Positions 12,960 to 24,465 are shown, numbered from the stretch's first letter. The stretch: 64,000 bases of DNA from Effrenium voratum (GCA_963377175.1 CAUJNA010003738.1:257001-321000), one strand, 5' to 3'. Notes: generated by a model from the sequence alone, not told the origin. Made by a program: numbers and translations.

Positions 12960-13110
12960 AATATAAGGGCTCTCTTTGTTTGCATCGAAAACGCCGCTTC
13001 CTCAAGGCAAGTCGGCACTCGCCTCCCCATCCCTGCCAAGCTTCGATCAGGGGCCGAGGTGTCAAGACCGGCCCATAGCTGGCCACCTTTGCCTGCCGAA
13101 GTGCCGCAGA
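12960..13110 (-). CDS. Weak coding-like segment
   Basis: Two overlapping minus-strand frames are open. One contains PLIEAWQGWGGECRLALRK, the other FVDQFISAPTFCG. Third-position bias is mild in both and splice sites are not convincing. Listed only as a possible exon. Confidence 0.2.
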
Positions 13111-13199
13111 AAGTGGGCGCACTGATGAACTGGTCAACAAAACGAGCCGCGAACAGCACCAGGGTGATGGAAAATCACCCCTCTCATTTTTTTTGTCGA

Positions 13200-14990
13200 T
13201 GCACTTGGCCACTCACAGAACATGGCAACGGAAGGCAAACAAATTCTATTCCCATGAGCAGCAACAGGCAGGCCCGGGAAGTGGCGTTGATTCTGAACCC
13301 CCCCCCAGGTTGCTGTTGCCGACTTGCGGTCTGAGGCCTGTTCACTGTGCTTTTGCCAACAAAACGAACTGCTCAGCTTCGTGGCTTCTGAGAGCACGAG
13401 GCCCAACGGCAAGCCAAGGCCGCGAAGGATGAGACGAGGCCAGCGCGGGAGAGAACCAAAATGACATGAACCAGCCGTGTGCATCTGAATATCATGAATT
13501 CGAGGCATTGTGACAGGACCGCTACTTGCAGAAACCTACCGGCATGATTGGATTTACCCCATCAGCCAGCCCTCTAGCGAGTTACAATCATCCAATCCAT
13601 CAAACAGCGAGCCTGCCAGGAATTAGCACAACTCCCAGACATGTATCTGAATCCTGTTTTCAAGATTTGCCTTGGAGAAGTGCTCGAGTGCACAAGACTG
13701 AAGCAAGTCTGGCAAGTGACATCAGCAAACATACGGCATAACACAAAACATGTGTCAGCCCAGACCTGTCGCAAAACATATTGTTAACATAACATGTTGT
13801 TAACATCATCCAATTGGCAACTGTAAGCCTGGACCGACAACTAGACCGCAGAACCACTGACTCCATCTTGCTTTTTGAGCATCCAGAACTTGCGCTTTCA
13901 AGGATCCAGGAAGCAATGCGAAACACGGGTTGCTTCTGGCTGGTGTCACTGTTTGCCCAAGGCAAAAGGGATCGGGATCCCACCAGTCCATGTTTTAGCA
14001 ATGCCTAAGGCAGAATCAAACGCACGGTTCCCCAAGATGGGACCAATTCCTGCCTTTAAGTTGCCTTGGGGAATCATGAATCAATCAAGTTCACCAAGTC
14101 GACATGAAGGGACCTGAACAAATGGAATCATATCATGGGCTTTGGGTCGCAAACCCCGTTGGTGAGGTTGCCAGGACGTGGATAATTTGTTGGATCGAAC
14201 AACCCAAAAATCGCTGCCACTCAACATGCCGCGCCCGCCCCAATATGAGGAAAATGGACAATTGACATGGAACAAAATGTGACACCCTCCTCCCCGTGCA
14301 GGAAAAGGCGAACAGGCCCAACGCACCTCTTGCGCAAGGGAGTTCGACTCCCTGTCATCGCCTCGGGCCACGGTTTTGTCAAACATGAGATTTTTTTGTT
14401 CATCCAGGGTGGTCTTGAATGGTACCAGATTAGGCCCTTCACGGTGGTCAAACTGCGAGGCTCGGTGCTCGGTGCTTGGCTGGTGGACCTGGTGGGTGCG
14501 AATGGAGCCTCGTGAGGGGATTATGAAGAATAGCCTGGCTTTTGGAGCCATCGTGTAGGTTTGTCACTAAATAGGAAACGCACAAATGCTTCCCTTTCAA
14601 ACCAACCCCACCGAGGGTATCCCCAAAAACAGACCCTCACAATCAACTCTAGGCAGGAACCGTGGCTTCCCCAGTTGTAGTCCTTAAAATGATCCAAGTC
14701 CATTCAAAGCATTGATGAAGGATCCCTGAATCGGACTCCTCATGATAATTATCTGAAATGCCTTCCAAAAAGCTTGGTTCTTAATCCGAAACAACGCACA
14801 GTTGCCCCGAATCAACAGTGACCCTGGCATCCGGGCTCCCCACTTCAAGGTTCCAACTAGATTGCCCATTCAAGACCATCAAAAGGCAGCTCACTTCGAA
14901 GCGCCAAACATCCCTTTTGCTTCCCCGAGCACCCCACGAAGAATTTGCTCCCAAGGTGCGGCAAAGAAAACCACCAAACCGCCAGTACAT
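13200..14990. other. No supported gene
   Basis: Only short frames are present. A plus-strand candidate at 14410-14500 has a TTCATCCAG acceptor and GTGGGT donor around the peptide GGLEWYQIRPFTVVK, but it opposes all firm genes and is probably chance. Confidence 0.4.
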
Positions 14991-14997
14991 TGCACCC

Positions 14998-15001
14998 CTG
15001 A
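14998..15001. repeat. Left target-site duplication CTGA of the foldback element
   Basis: CTGA directly precedes the first base of the left arm, and the same four bases directly follow the right arm at 17274-17277. A four-base match could be chance (1 in 256), but it falls exactly at the ends of the inverted repeat. Confidence 0.6.
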
Positions 15002-15256
15002 AAAGATTTTTCCTTTGATTCGGGGCGTCGAATTGAATCGGGGCGTCGTTGCGAGGCAGTAACAGGGGTTTATTTCAAAGGCATTTCACAGGTGTAAGGA
15101 CTGGGTCAAACTTCCAAAAACATGGACTGTTGGAGGGGGTAGTTTGCTCACCCCAAGCCACACGCGGCCACCTTCACGTACCCGTTGTAAACCCTGGGTG
15201 TACCCATTTTAAACCTTAAGGGTACCTGAGTCTGTTGCGGGTACTCCGCCCGACGC

Positions 15257-15267
15257 CCGCTGCGCTA
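15257..15267 (-). promoter_or_regulatory. Pol III A-box-like motif, left arm copy
   Basis: The minus strand reads TAGCGCAGCGG, an exact match to the A-box consensus TRGYNNARNNG. It is the mirror copy of the one at 17008-17018. Confidence 0.35.
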
Positions 15268-17007
15268 CGGGGGCATCCATCGCGGTCCGGCCAGGGCTCG
15301 GCTTTTGCTTTCCGCACGAGTCTCTCCATCGGAAGAGCTTTAACGTTTGGCCCATTGAAGGGCTTACCTTCAGAAAAAAAGAAAAAAAAACGCTCAGAAG
15401 GGAAACTCGCGTTGGCAACTTACGCAGTTTATGTGTTTAAAATATACGCTTCTAAGCCTCACGTTTTGGCAGAACATGAGCTACCAGTAAAAAGGTTCGT
15501 ACTAGGGCTACGCGTTGGAGTTGACTTGGGTGAAAGACACGAGAAACGAAGGTGGCCATGCTAGTAAGAAACATAAGTACAAGTAAAAGGCGAGAGAATG
15601 ATAACCCGGTCCAAACGGATCTTTGCACATCTTCAATACTGTGTAAAGGACCTTGGAAAGGTCCTGAGGCTTATCACGAACGGGCATGATTTTAGATAAG
15701 TGACTGACCCACCGAGATTCACCAGAAACGCAGTGGCCAAGCATGTGTAAGCTAAATTGCCCACACCCATTTCTGATAGACTTAGGGTTGAGTACGGGGC
15801 GAACTTGTTACACGTCGAAATTTGTGACGGTTCGCCGCGATACGTTTTTCTGATGAACCTCGATGAGGTTCATCGGGAAATCTGGAACGGAAATGACTTG
15901 GGATCAACTGTCCAGGACACACCCGCTTAGGGGGCTTTCCTGTTTTGACACATTCCCATCTCTGATATATAGACTTAGGGTTGAAAACGGGGCGGACCTG
16001 TTATACTTCTAACGGTCCGCCGCGACAGTTGTCCCTCACAATTTCTGACTTCTCCACAGCAACGCTTTTGAGATGAGCCTCAGTGAGCCTCATCTGAAAC
16101 CCATGCGGCAATCCCTGAATCCCTGACCCCTCCGGCTCTGATCTCCCTATGGTACCCGGAGGGGTCAGGGATTGCCGCATGGGTTTCAGATGAGGCTCAC
16201 TGAGGCTCATCTCAAAAGCGTTGCTGTGGAGAAGTCAGAAATTGTGAGGGACAACTGTCGCGGCGGACCGTTAGAAGTATAACAGGTCCGCCCCGTTTTC
16301 AACCCTAAGTCTATATATCAGAGATGGGAATGTGTCAAAACAGGAAAGCCCCCTAAGCGGGTGTGTCCTGGACAGTTGATCCCAAGTCATTTCCGTTCCA
16401 GATTTCCCGATGAACCTCATCGAGGTTCATCAGAAAAACGTATCGCGGCGAACCGTCACAAATTTCGACGTGTAACAAGTTCGCCCCGTACTCAACCCTA
16501 AGTCTATCAGAAATGGGTGTGGGCAATTTAGCTTACACATGCTTGGCCATTGCTTTTCTGGTGAATCTCGGTGGGTCAGTCACTTATCTAAAATCATGCC
16601 CGTTCGTGATAAGCCTCAGGACCTTTCCAAGGTCCTTTACACAGTATTGAAGATGTGCAAAGATCCGTTTGGACCGGGTTATCATTCTCTCGCCTTTTAC
16701 TTGTACTTATGTTTCTTACTAGCATGGCCACCTTCGTTTCTCGTGTCTTTCACCCAAGTCAACTCCAACGCGTAGCCCTAGTACGAACCTTTTTACTGGT
16801 AGCTCATGTTCTGCCAAAACGTGAGGCTTAGAAGCGTATATTTTAAACACATAAGCTGCGTAAGTTGCCAACGCGAGTTTCCCTTCTGAGCGTTTTTTTT
16901 TCTGAAGGTAAGCCCTTCAATGGGCCAAACGTTAAAACTCTTCCGATGGAGAGACTCGTGCGGAAAGCAAAAGCCGAGCCCTGGCCGGACCGCGATGGAT
17001 GCCCCCG

Positions 17008-17018
17008 TAGCGCAGCGG
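17008..17018 (+). promoter_or_regulatory. Pol III A-box-like motif, right arm copy
   Basis: TAGCGCAGCGG matches TRGYNNARNNG and is preceded by GCCCCCG, giving a tRNA-like 5' end. About 50 bases downstream, GGTTTAAAATG (17060-17070) is a poor B-box-like match. No cloverleaf could be drawn, so this is a possible tRNA-derived head and not a tRNA gene. Confidence 0.35.
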
Positions 17019-17273
17019 GCGTCGGGCGGAGTACCCGCAACAGACTCAGGTACCCTTAAGGTTTAAAATGGGTACACCCAGGGTTTACAACGGGTACGTG
17101 AAGGTGGCCGCGTGTGGCTTGGGGTGAGCAAACTACCCCCTCCAACAGTCCATGTTTTTGGAAGTTTGACCCAGTCCTTACACCTGTGAAATGCCTTTGA
17201 AATAAACCCCTGTTACTGCCTCGCAACGACGCCCCGATTCAATTCGACGCCCCGAATCAAAGGAAAAATCTTT

Positions 17274-17277
17274 CTGA
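17274..17277. repeat. Right target-site duplication CTGA
   Basis: CTGA abuts the last base of the right arm, matching 14998-15001. Confidence 0.6.
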
Positions 17278-17305
17278 GCTTCCTTCGATCAAAACGAGGC
17301 CCAAC

Positions 17306-17400
17306 CTCCGAACGAGGCCTCCGGCGGAATTCCTCCCAGGGCTGCCAGGAGGCCTGCGTGGAAATCTGGATGTACTCATCCAAAGATTCCTTTCCGGGAA
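17306..17400 (-). CDS. Exon of an unrecognised protein, next to the foldback element
   Basis: Minus-strand exon of two bases plus 31 codons. The acceptor follows a pyrimidine tract (CCTTCCTCCTTTGAAG) and the donor is GAG|GTTGGG. The peptide runs PGKESLDEYIQISTQ then WQPWEEFRRRPRSE. Third positions are G/C rich. The foldback element begins 28 bp into the following intron, so the gene could tolerate the insertion if the intron is spliced. Family unknown. Confidence 0.5.
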
Positions 17401-17784
17401 CTTCAAAGGAGGAAGGGACTAGTGCATTGAATTTCATTGAATGGCCAGAAAGAAAAACACAAAGAAGAAAAAAAACACGAGAGTGCACCTGGAGCGATGG
17501 CCATGATTGACGACGCCAGGTGATTCCCGGCAAGCCCTCTGGAAGAAAGCGACCCGGCCACTGAGCAAGGAAGCATCCCTGAGGCCTGCCTAAGAACGGA
17601 AGGGAGTCAGGGGGACAGTTGCTTATCATAAAACGCTCCGATGTCAGGGAAATTACACCAGCATAGACCCCAGATAGCGAAAAACAGGCTGATGATTGCA
17701 TACCAGCACCTCTAACAGCCTAACAGCACCACCCGAAGAGCGCCCCCGGACGTCAATCTCGCAAATTGCACACGCACCGTCACC

Positions 17785-17852
17785 GGCACCTCAAACAGCA
17801 CCCCAAACAGCACCCCAAACAGCACCCCCAAAAAAGCACCCCCAAACAGCAC
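17785..17852. repeat. Short minisatellite of an AACAGCACCCCA-type unit
   Basis: About five imperfect 12-13-bp copies of CCCCAAACAGCA on the plus strand. The phrase GTCAATCTCGCAAAT occurs on both sides (near 17751 and 17877), marking a local duplication. Confidence 0.75.
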
Positions 17853-18559
17853 CTGCACGCCCGCTAGCACCCAGCCGTCAATCTCGCAAATCTCATCCCC
17901 CTCTTTAGTAGAAGTTGGAACCCCTATGGCCCCAATAGCTTTCAGCAATCTGCTGACAACATGTTAAGACCGAATCTGCTCATGCTGTAAGTTCCGGCTT
18001 CCCAAATAAGGACCTCTCGACCGTGGCAATGGGATGGCTTTAACACCTGCTCGCCCGGCACGCATGAGGCTCAAGCAACCCATTGGCTTTACTGGGCGTT
18101 TCATTCCTTAAAGGTCTAAAGGGTGGGGCAAACTCGGGAAAAACAACAACTCACAAGGCGGGGAAGTACGGCTTCCGAAACAAAAACTCAAACCGTACCC
18201 AGCTCTGACAGCTCTGCCTGACTGTCAACACAACTTGTTTCGCCTTCTCTGCAACACTCGTGAGTCTGTTCGCATTGCCAGGTGGTGACCCTCGCAATGC
18301 CCCCGGATCACACCCAGCTACAACTCCCTCGATAGATGTGGGATAAGGAACCAGAATGAGGATGAAACAAAAACACAGGAGTTGCGCCTTTCACCCTTCA
18401 ATACCGCCCCCAGCTGCTTCAGGAAGTCCCTTATTGGAGATTTCTTGGGGCTTGCTGATCAGAGGTCAACACGGGGGGAGTGCTCTTGGACCGTTACAAA
18501 AAAATGGAAGCACCCTCATGCCCATTGAAACGAAGAATTCTCCGCCTCCCTGTGCTTAC

Positions 18560-18690
18560 TTTTCAAGCACAAGTAGGGCCAGTCAACCAACTGAAATTGC
18601 CTGCGATGAACACCACCAAAGCAACGCAACAGAATCAGCAACAATACGTGCACCATGTCCAGCTCCGAATGTCCAACTTTTAAGGCGTTT
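18560..18690 (-). CDS. Probable exon ending at a GTAAGC donor
   Basis: The minus strand encodes ELDMVHVLLLILLRCFGG and VHRRQFQLVDWPYLCLK and then meets A|GTAAGC at 18559. The frame stays open for 154 codons upstream, so the 5' limit is uncertain. Partly hydrophobic. No family recognised. Confidence 0.4.
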
Positions 18691-19233
18691 CTGTGGGATT
18701 GCTCGTGAATATCCGTCACGGCCAAGTACCAGGGGCAGTTGATAATGACGGGGAGGTGTCTATTGTGCAGCCTAAGCCACCCCTTCTGCTCCGACAATGC
18801 CTCATGCACCAAGTTGGCAGTCCGGCTGCTGAGTTGGCTGCTAACCTGGCCAACGACTTCTTGGGTTGCTAGGGATGCTTGGTGCCTCCCGTGTCTTCCG
18901 CAACCAAGGTCTTGTGCATTTTGAGGAACCCACTTCAAACGCTGCACAAATGCCACAAGGGTCCAACTTTCGTGCCACAAGGCCCTTATGACGTTTGGGC
19001 AGCAAGCACGCCAATGTCGCGAGTGTTGGCAACTCAGCGCCTACTTATATGTCGTTGTGTAAGGGGGCCATCAGACATCGCTACAGAAAACGCTGACGGC
19101 TGTCGCTAAAATCCCTTGAAACAGGCCCTCGAACTCCCGGCGCTACCGTCTGGGGCACCCCTTTCAGCAGCTATTGAGAAAGGGCAACCTGAGGAAGCCC
19201 GCGCAAGGTAGGATCCGCAAGGCCACATTTCAC

Positions 19234-19331
19234 CTTGCTCACAATGCACCCAGCGAAGACAACGGAATCATCAGCACTGCGCTCTTCCAGAAGTCTGATG
19301 ACCACAGGTGGCCCGAGATAATTCAAACTCC
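19234..19331 (-). CDS. Internal exon of an unrecognised protein
   Basis: A 98-bp exon (two bases plus 32 codons) with good signals at both ends: CTCTGCCGTTCAG acceptor and AAG|GTGAAA donor. The peptide includes GPPVVIRLLEERSADDS and VVFAGCIVSK, with alternating beta/helix character and favourable third positions. I cannot name a family. Confidence 0.55.
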
Positions 19332-20384
19332 CTGAACGGCAGAGATTCGGGGCGCTTTGCCTTGAACTGAAGCAACCCCTCACAGACAAGAAGGCACATG
19401 TTGACATGTTGCGTTTTCTCAGCGTCCCTCTAAAACGGCCATTTAAAAGGACATCCCTCACAAAACACTGCCTGGCATGCGGACCCGGCTGGCCTCGCCG
19501 CTTGAGGCGAGCCGACTCCGCGACTGGGCCTTGGAAGAATTGGCAGTGCGCACATCGGTTTCGTCTCCAAATGGCGGGCACTCGTAGCTGGGCAGCCCTT
19601 GGGTTTTCAAAAAGGAGGCACCCTTAAAACTGCACACAGAAGATGGACACGGAAGGAAGATCATGACGAATGGGTTCAAACCTGCAGCTGGAAAAGTCGT
19701 CAAATGCATGCGTGACCTGCAAGCTCAACTGGTTGGACTGTCGCAAATGGCTTTTTCACTGGGTGGTTTTGGGTATCCGCAAGCAAGAACCCCGATCCAA
19801 AACGACTCGCACATGAGATCTGAGAGCACGCAGTGGGTAGAATCTCGACTGGGTGAATTTGGCAAAAGCATGCAGTTCGAGGACTCAATTCTGGTGTAAG
19901 GCAAACTTCAGGCACATCTCCTGCGCGTTTGTCGGCAGCCATGTCCCAGCAAGAAGCTACCTCTGGTTTGAACATATCTATTTTGTGCCTTCATGCCGAT
20001 TCATTGGCTTTGACTTCGACAGGGCATTCGCCATGGAAGCTTATGACCCCCCCCATCACACCCCCAATAAAACAAGGGCGTAGAGTATGCTGTGGGTCCG
20101 GGCAATTGCTTGCTGTTGACCCAGCATGTTGCTGGTGCTTCCAAATGTCAAAAAAATACATGTTCTATCCCCAATTGATTTTCCACCTCCCTACACAACC
20201 CTTGAACATGAACAACTGTGTTCAGCGCCGAGCTGCCCTACAGCGCAACCCCTCCGGGTAACTTGGGCCCCCCACATAGGGCAGTACCTCGAACTTTAGC
20301 AGAGTCCTGGGCCTGAGACTCGCGGGATTGTCGCTGACTTGGGCCTCCAACATGCGCAAGTCAGATCGAAGCAAGAAAGCAAGC

Positions 20385-20600
20385 AGACGCAGACAAGCAG
20401 AGGCAGACACAGGCAGAGGCTGTTGGACACTGGTGCCACCAGGCAGACACGGGCACGGACACAGGCACGGAAACGGACAGAGACAGAGACAGGTGGACCG
20501 AACAGACAGACTACTACAAACACAGACAGGCACAGAGAGAAAAGACGAACCACGCAAATAGAGACAGAGAGATATGGAAAGATAGAAACAAGTGGACAAA
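20385..20600. repeat. Degenerate CAGACA/GACAGAGA low-complexity tract
   Basis: Imperfect purine and CA-rich repeats on the plus strand. Long frames across it are compositional. Confidence 0.8.
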
Positions 20601-20644
20601 CAAACCGAATCCGATTGGCAGGCAACGGACCGCGTGGCACCCTG

Positions 20645-20860
20645 GCGAACCAGTTCCACTCCATTCTGAAACGCATCCTCAGACACCCAAAAGCCGCGGA
20701 GTGAGGATCCAACAGTAGGCCTTTCTCTGAACTGCACCCCATCTTGGGACTTGCCAGTGCTCAAATCCAATGACAGACCAAAAAACTGAATCCCCAACCT
20801 CTCCCTCTGCGTCGCAGGCTGCGGCAAAGACCGCGACCTCTCGCGGGCGCGCAAAGGACC
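20645..20860 (-). CDS. Probable exon(s), unrecognised protein
   Basis: One minus-strand frame reads FGLSLDLSTGKSQDGVQF then GFWVSEDAFQNGVELVRQ, typical of a soluble protein. A second frame over the upper half, including REVAVFAAACDAEGEVGDS, is also plausible. The donor may be AGG|GTGCCA near 20645. Limits and frame are uncertain. Confidence 0.35.
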
Positions 20861-21736
20861 ACCCACGGTCGCAGGCCGAGGTCCGAGTCTTTAAGCAGGA
20901 CTGCAGGAAATGACGGCGCAATTCCTAAGAAGATTGCTTTGAAAAAGGGGCCCAACGGCACCCTTGGTGCAGAATGCAATTTCATTCTGAGAGACAACAC
21001 AAAAAACACACCCACCTACTCCAGGCTAGCCTCCGAAAGTGGGTGCCAAGAGCCAAAGTGGCAAGAGGGGGTCAAATCTTGGTTGTGGGGCAGGTTCATC
21101 ATGGGATTTCGTGATGGTAGTTGGAAAAAGGCGTGCACGCTATATCATTGGAGAAGAAAGTGCTCAAATGTGGCGTTGAGTCTTCTGTTCTACTTCTCTA
21201 CCTCATGCTACTAGGAGGGACCTTCTGAAGGGCGTGACTCGGGCAACCTTTGCCCTGACTCGTCGGGGAGATTCTACCTTTCCTTCATGCCGTTTTTGCT
21301 GAGCCAAAGTCAAACATTGCAAGTCTCATTTGCGTGCGTCACAGATTGCCGCCTCTGTGCCTCTGGGTGTGCTATTGTGTGTCCCTAGACCTTGGGCCCA
21401 CTCCCACTCAAGCAATCCCACGGCCTGACGACGCTGGGCGCGCAGCCTGGGACGACGTGAGTGAGTGCCGGAAAGGCAAAGACAAGCTTGGATGGCCGAG
21501 GCATGGCCCTTGCTCCAGAAAGCGAGATGAAACAAGTCAGCCAAAGCACAGGGTCCAAGAGTCCACGTGAAGATGCGAGGATCACTGCATGGAAGTCGGA
21601 AGGAAAGACTGTGAACTCAAGCTGGTATGTCTGGTGTGGTCGAGACTTGTTTGAACACACTCCTCTCAAGTGGGAGAAATTTCATGCCGCACCTGTGTCC
21701 AAAGCCAGCTGCCTTTTCGTGCATTATTAGGAAAGT

Positions 21737-21774
21737 CCAGTCATGGCGCCCTGCAAGCGCAGGACCATGACTGG
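21737..21774. repeat. 38-bp near-perfect hairpin
   Basis: CCAGTCATGG at 21737 pairs with CCATGACTGG ending at 21774. Inside, CCTGC pairs with GCAGG around a four-base AAGC loop. That is 15 pairs in 38 bases. It lies about 20 bp downstream, in gene sense, of the donor of the exon at 21796-21901. Confidence 0.8.
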
Positions 21775-21795
21775 TAGCTGAAGCCCTGAACTTAC

Positions 21796-21901
21796 TTGCG
21801 GAGTTTTGATTTAGTCTACCTCCCGGAGAAGCGCGCAGAGGCGAATTGTTTCGGACCTTGCGCGATACGAAAAGGTGGAGCACGAACCAAATCCACTTGG
21901 G
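21796..21901 (-). CDS. Internal exon of an unrecognised protein
   Basis: A 106-bp exon (35 codons plus one base). The acceptor has a strong pyrimidine tract (TTTTTTGGCC to CCCAG) and the donor is consensus A|GTAAGT. The peptide begins PKWIWFVLHLFVSRK and ends in a polar stretch. A hydrophobic WIWFVLHLFV start could be part of a membrane helix. Family unknown. Confidence 0.5.
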
Positions 21902-23049
21902 CTGGGCATGCAAGGCCAAAAAATGTCAAACTGATTCACAAGAGGACACGCCGATTTGCAACTGGAATAAGGCATCGTAGCACAGCCTGGAAACCGATAC
22001 CGTCAAGTTGTTGTCTGCGCAAATGGCAACTCGTGCCACTCACCCCCATGGTATAGGGTGGATACACCCCACTGAGCCTGCAGATTTTCCACGCAACGGT
22101 TGCCCAAGCCCTACCGACCGAGCAAACAAACATGTGCCCTTTGGGTTTCCCCGCCTCGTGCTGGCTGCACCTGGCACAGGGCCAAAGCAATGCACATGAG
22201 TCGAATGCCGGGCAAAGCATGCCACTGGGTGGAAAAGGTGTGGCCTGCATTGCCCAAATGAGCTTCCCGTTTCCCAGGACTACGTGTGTCACAAGTTGAG
22301 CGCGTTCCCCGCTCACAGAAAGTGACAATCCTCATCGTTACTATACGTACGGATCAAAGGCAGAAAGCCACAATTGGGGCTCCCACCGCCTGTGACTTCT
22401 CCAAGCTACACTGATGCTGCCACGCATTGTGCCACAAGCCGTAGGTGAAATGGTGGACAGCAACTCAGAGGCGTGCTTCCCCATCTTCTTTACCCATCAT
22501 TTGTTCGGAAGCCGGGCAACTTGTCACAGGTTTTGCGTCATGTCCGAAGAGAATGCCGGGGGAGGCAGTTTGCTCGTAGCTGGAGCTCGGAATCGCCCAC
22601 ATTCCATGTTGCTGGTGTATGTGCATGTGTCAACACTTTGTGTTCCTGCTTGCACGGGTTGTGTGTGTGTGTGTTCAAGGTCTGCGATGCATACGTTACA
22701 AGACAACACGTCCAGCCCAAGCGGCAACAACTCCACCTAAGTGTTCACAAAACATGCGTAAAGTCTAGGGACCCCAAGACGGGCGACCGACAAAAACCAA
22801 CATGCAGCAAACCATTTTAAAGGGGGGCGTTTGTGTGTTGAGCCCAACTTCAAAGCCAAGTTGAGCCGCCACGTGTTTCCGAACTCAGCCTGGCCTGCGC
22901 ATAGACAGGCACCTCTCTCACCTGCAAGGAGTGCTTCCACGAAGCTGTCCCGAGCTGTTCAAAACGTGGCTATATACATCTCTGCATGAAAGGCAAGGAC
23001 AAGTGGGGCAAGGTAGGCTAAACAATGTCTTGTTATCATGTGCAAACAC

Positions 23050-23093
23050 ACCCAACACACCAGCACACCAGCACACCAGCACACCAGCACACC

Positions 23094-23188
<95 letters not shown>

Positions 23189-23232
23189 CTGGCTTGCTGG
23201 CCAGCAGGCTGGCTAGCTGGCTGGCTGGCTGA
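23050..23232. repeat. ACCAGCAC and AAGC repeats switching to GGCT repeats
   Basis: ACCAGCAC copies lead into about 30 AAGC units, which end in GCAAGCCTGGCTTGC, an inverted junction, and continue as GGCT units on the same strand. Frames of about 100 codons here are repeat translations. Confidence 0.9.
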
Positions 23233-24377
23233 TTGACACACGAAAAGCCACCAAGCACGCACAATCAGACCCCAAAATCAAGAAAGGGCACAAGCGCAAT
23301 CACAAACTCAAACTCAAACACAAGCACAAAGGCACAAACACACACGCACACACACACACACACATACACGCCTTCAGTTGAATGCCACTCAACGCTTGGG
23401 GCTTACCAACATGAAACATTCGAGGTAAAGCATGATACCAAGTGTTCAATGCCAGGCACTGGTTGCATTTTCTTCTGCAGGTACACTGATTGGCGCCCCG
23501 ATTCGCATCGCAAAGATTCCCCTGCTGTCTTTGTTGGCAGCAAAGCTTGTGGTCTCCCTGCTGCCCCCTGCATTGAAACATAAAAATAGCAGGCACACAA
23601 ACCCCTAACACTAAGGCAGTGGAGAACTAATCAATTCAAAATAGTCCACCAACAGCAAAGGATCTACCCTGATGCGCCCCACGAACCAACCTCAGCCCGA
23701 GCCGCGGCCGACTGTACTAGTCAACCGACTCCGTGATACACATACATCAACTCCTTGGCATGTCATCGACTCCAAGGATCTTCAACAAAAAAACACAGCG
23801 GCCAAGTTGCATGCTTTCAAAGGCGCCTTACCTTTGTTGAATCGAAACAGCCCTGGGACCCAAGCCAACCGGAAGCAACACGCCCAGGCCTCCCAGGATC
23901 GCGGCCTTGCTGAGGTGTGTGCAGGTTTGTCCGGTTTTGTTGCCTTCAATCTTCCCCGACTTGCCTTGGCAAGCTTTACAGATTCACCTTGCTTTCTCTG
24001 ATGTTGTGATTTGTGTTGCGGTTGTCTCCTTTCTGCAGGCCAGGAGAAGCAGGCAGATAGGCAAAGCGTGAGGCAAGAATGTATGGGGAAGCCAACATGT
24101 GGTTTGATAGTTCTGGAATGCTGGATGTTCTCGAGGGCGCGCTGCTCTCTTTCAAAACGCGCTAATCCACAATAAAAATGACAACCGATATCGATGCGAT
24201 TGAATTCGTTCCCCTATTACACCAGCAACAAACAAGATGCCTGTCTAGCAACTGTGTGCGTCAAACTGATCTCATTCGTTGAACTTCAGGTGTGAGGCTG
24301 AGGCAAAGGCATGTGTGAAACAATTTGCTCATGTCCATCCTTACTGGGGATCCCCTTGATATCACACAAGCTAAAAC

Positions 24378-24465
24378 CCTATTTCCCACATGGGCAAGGA
24401 AGGAGCGATCGATGTGCGCTGCATGCCTGGGCTCCCTGGCAATGAGACTCGAACCAAATGCATCC
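24378..24465 (-). CDS. Probable exon of an unrecognised protein
   Basis: Acceptor CAATTTTGCAG on the minus strand is followed by a frame reading DAFGSSLIAREPRHAAHIDR then SFLAHVGNR, with a possible AGG|GTTTTA donor. Third positions are mixed. The acceptor is the strongest element. Confidence 0.4.

Larger units (their letters stand above)
15002..17273. mobile_element. 2.27-kb foldback (inverted-repeat) transposable element
   Basis: Two arms of about 1.13 kb are near-perfect reverse complements, meeting around a short asymmetric centre at 16135-16158. Arms start AAAGATTTTTCCTTTGATTC and carry a tandem GGGGCGTCG motif just inside. Differences are few: a shorter A-tract in the right arm (left arm interrupted near 15375-15390), an extra CTGAATCC in the left arm near the centre, and single substitutions. 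Each arm has two related submodules (about 15775-15950 and 15960-16130), each containing ACTTAGGGTTGA and a GGTYCGCCGCGA-like box, plus a hairpin such as GATGAACCTC/GAGGTTCATC. There is no transposase. A 78-codon frame present once per arm shows no family resemblance. Flanking CTGA copies suggest transposition rather than in-place duplication. It lies 28 bp inside the intron following the exon at 17306-17400. Confidence 0.85.

Noticed and set aside
15508..16775. 78-codon frame present in both foldback arms as a transposase
   Set aside because: Too short, with no catalytic motif, and duplicated only because the arms are inverted copies.
17001..17075. A functional tRNA gene in the foldback arm
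   Set aside because: No anticodon arm, T arm or acceptor-stem pairing can be drawn; only an A-box match.
23481..23583. Plus-strand last-exon candidate after CATTTTCTTCTGCAG
   Set aside because: Acceptor is good but no upstream exon fits and codon bias is weak.
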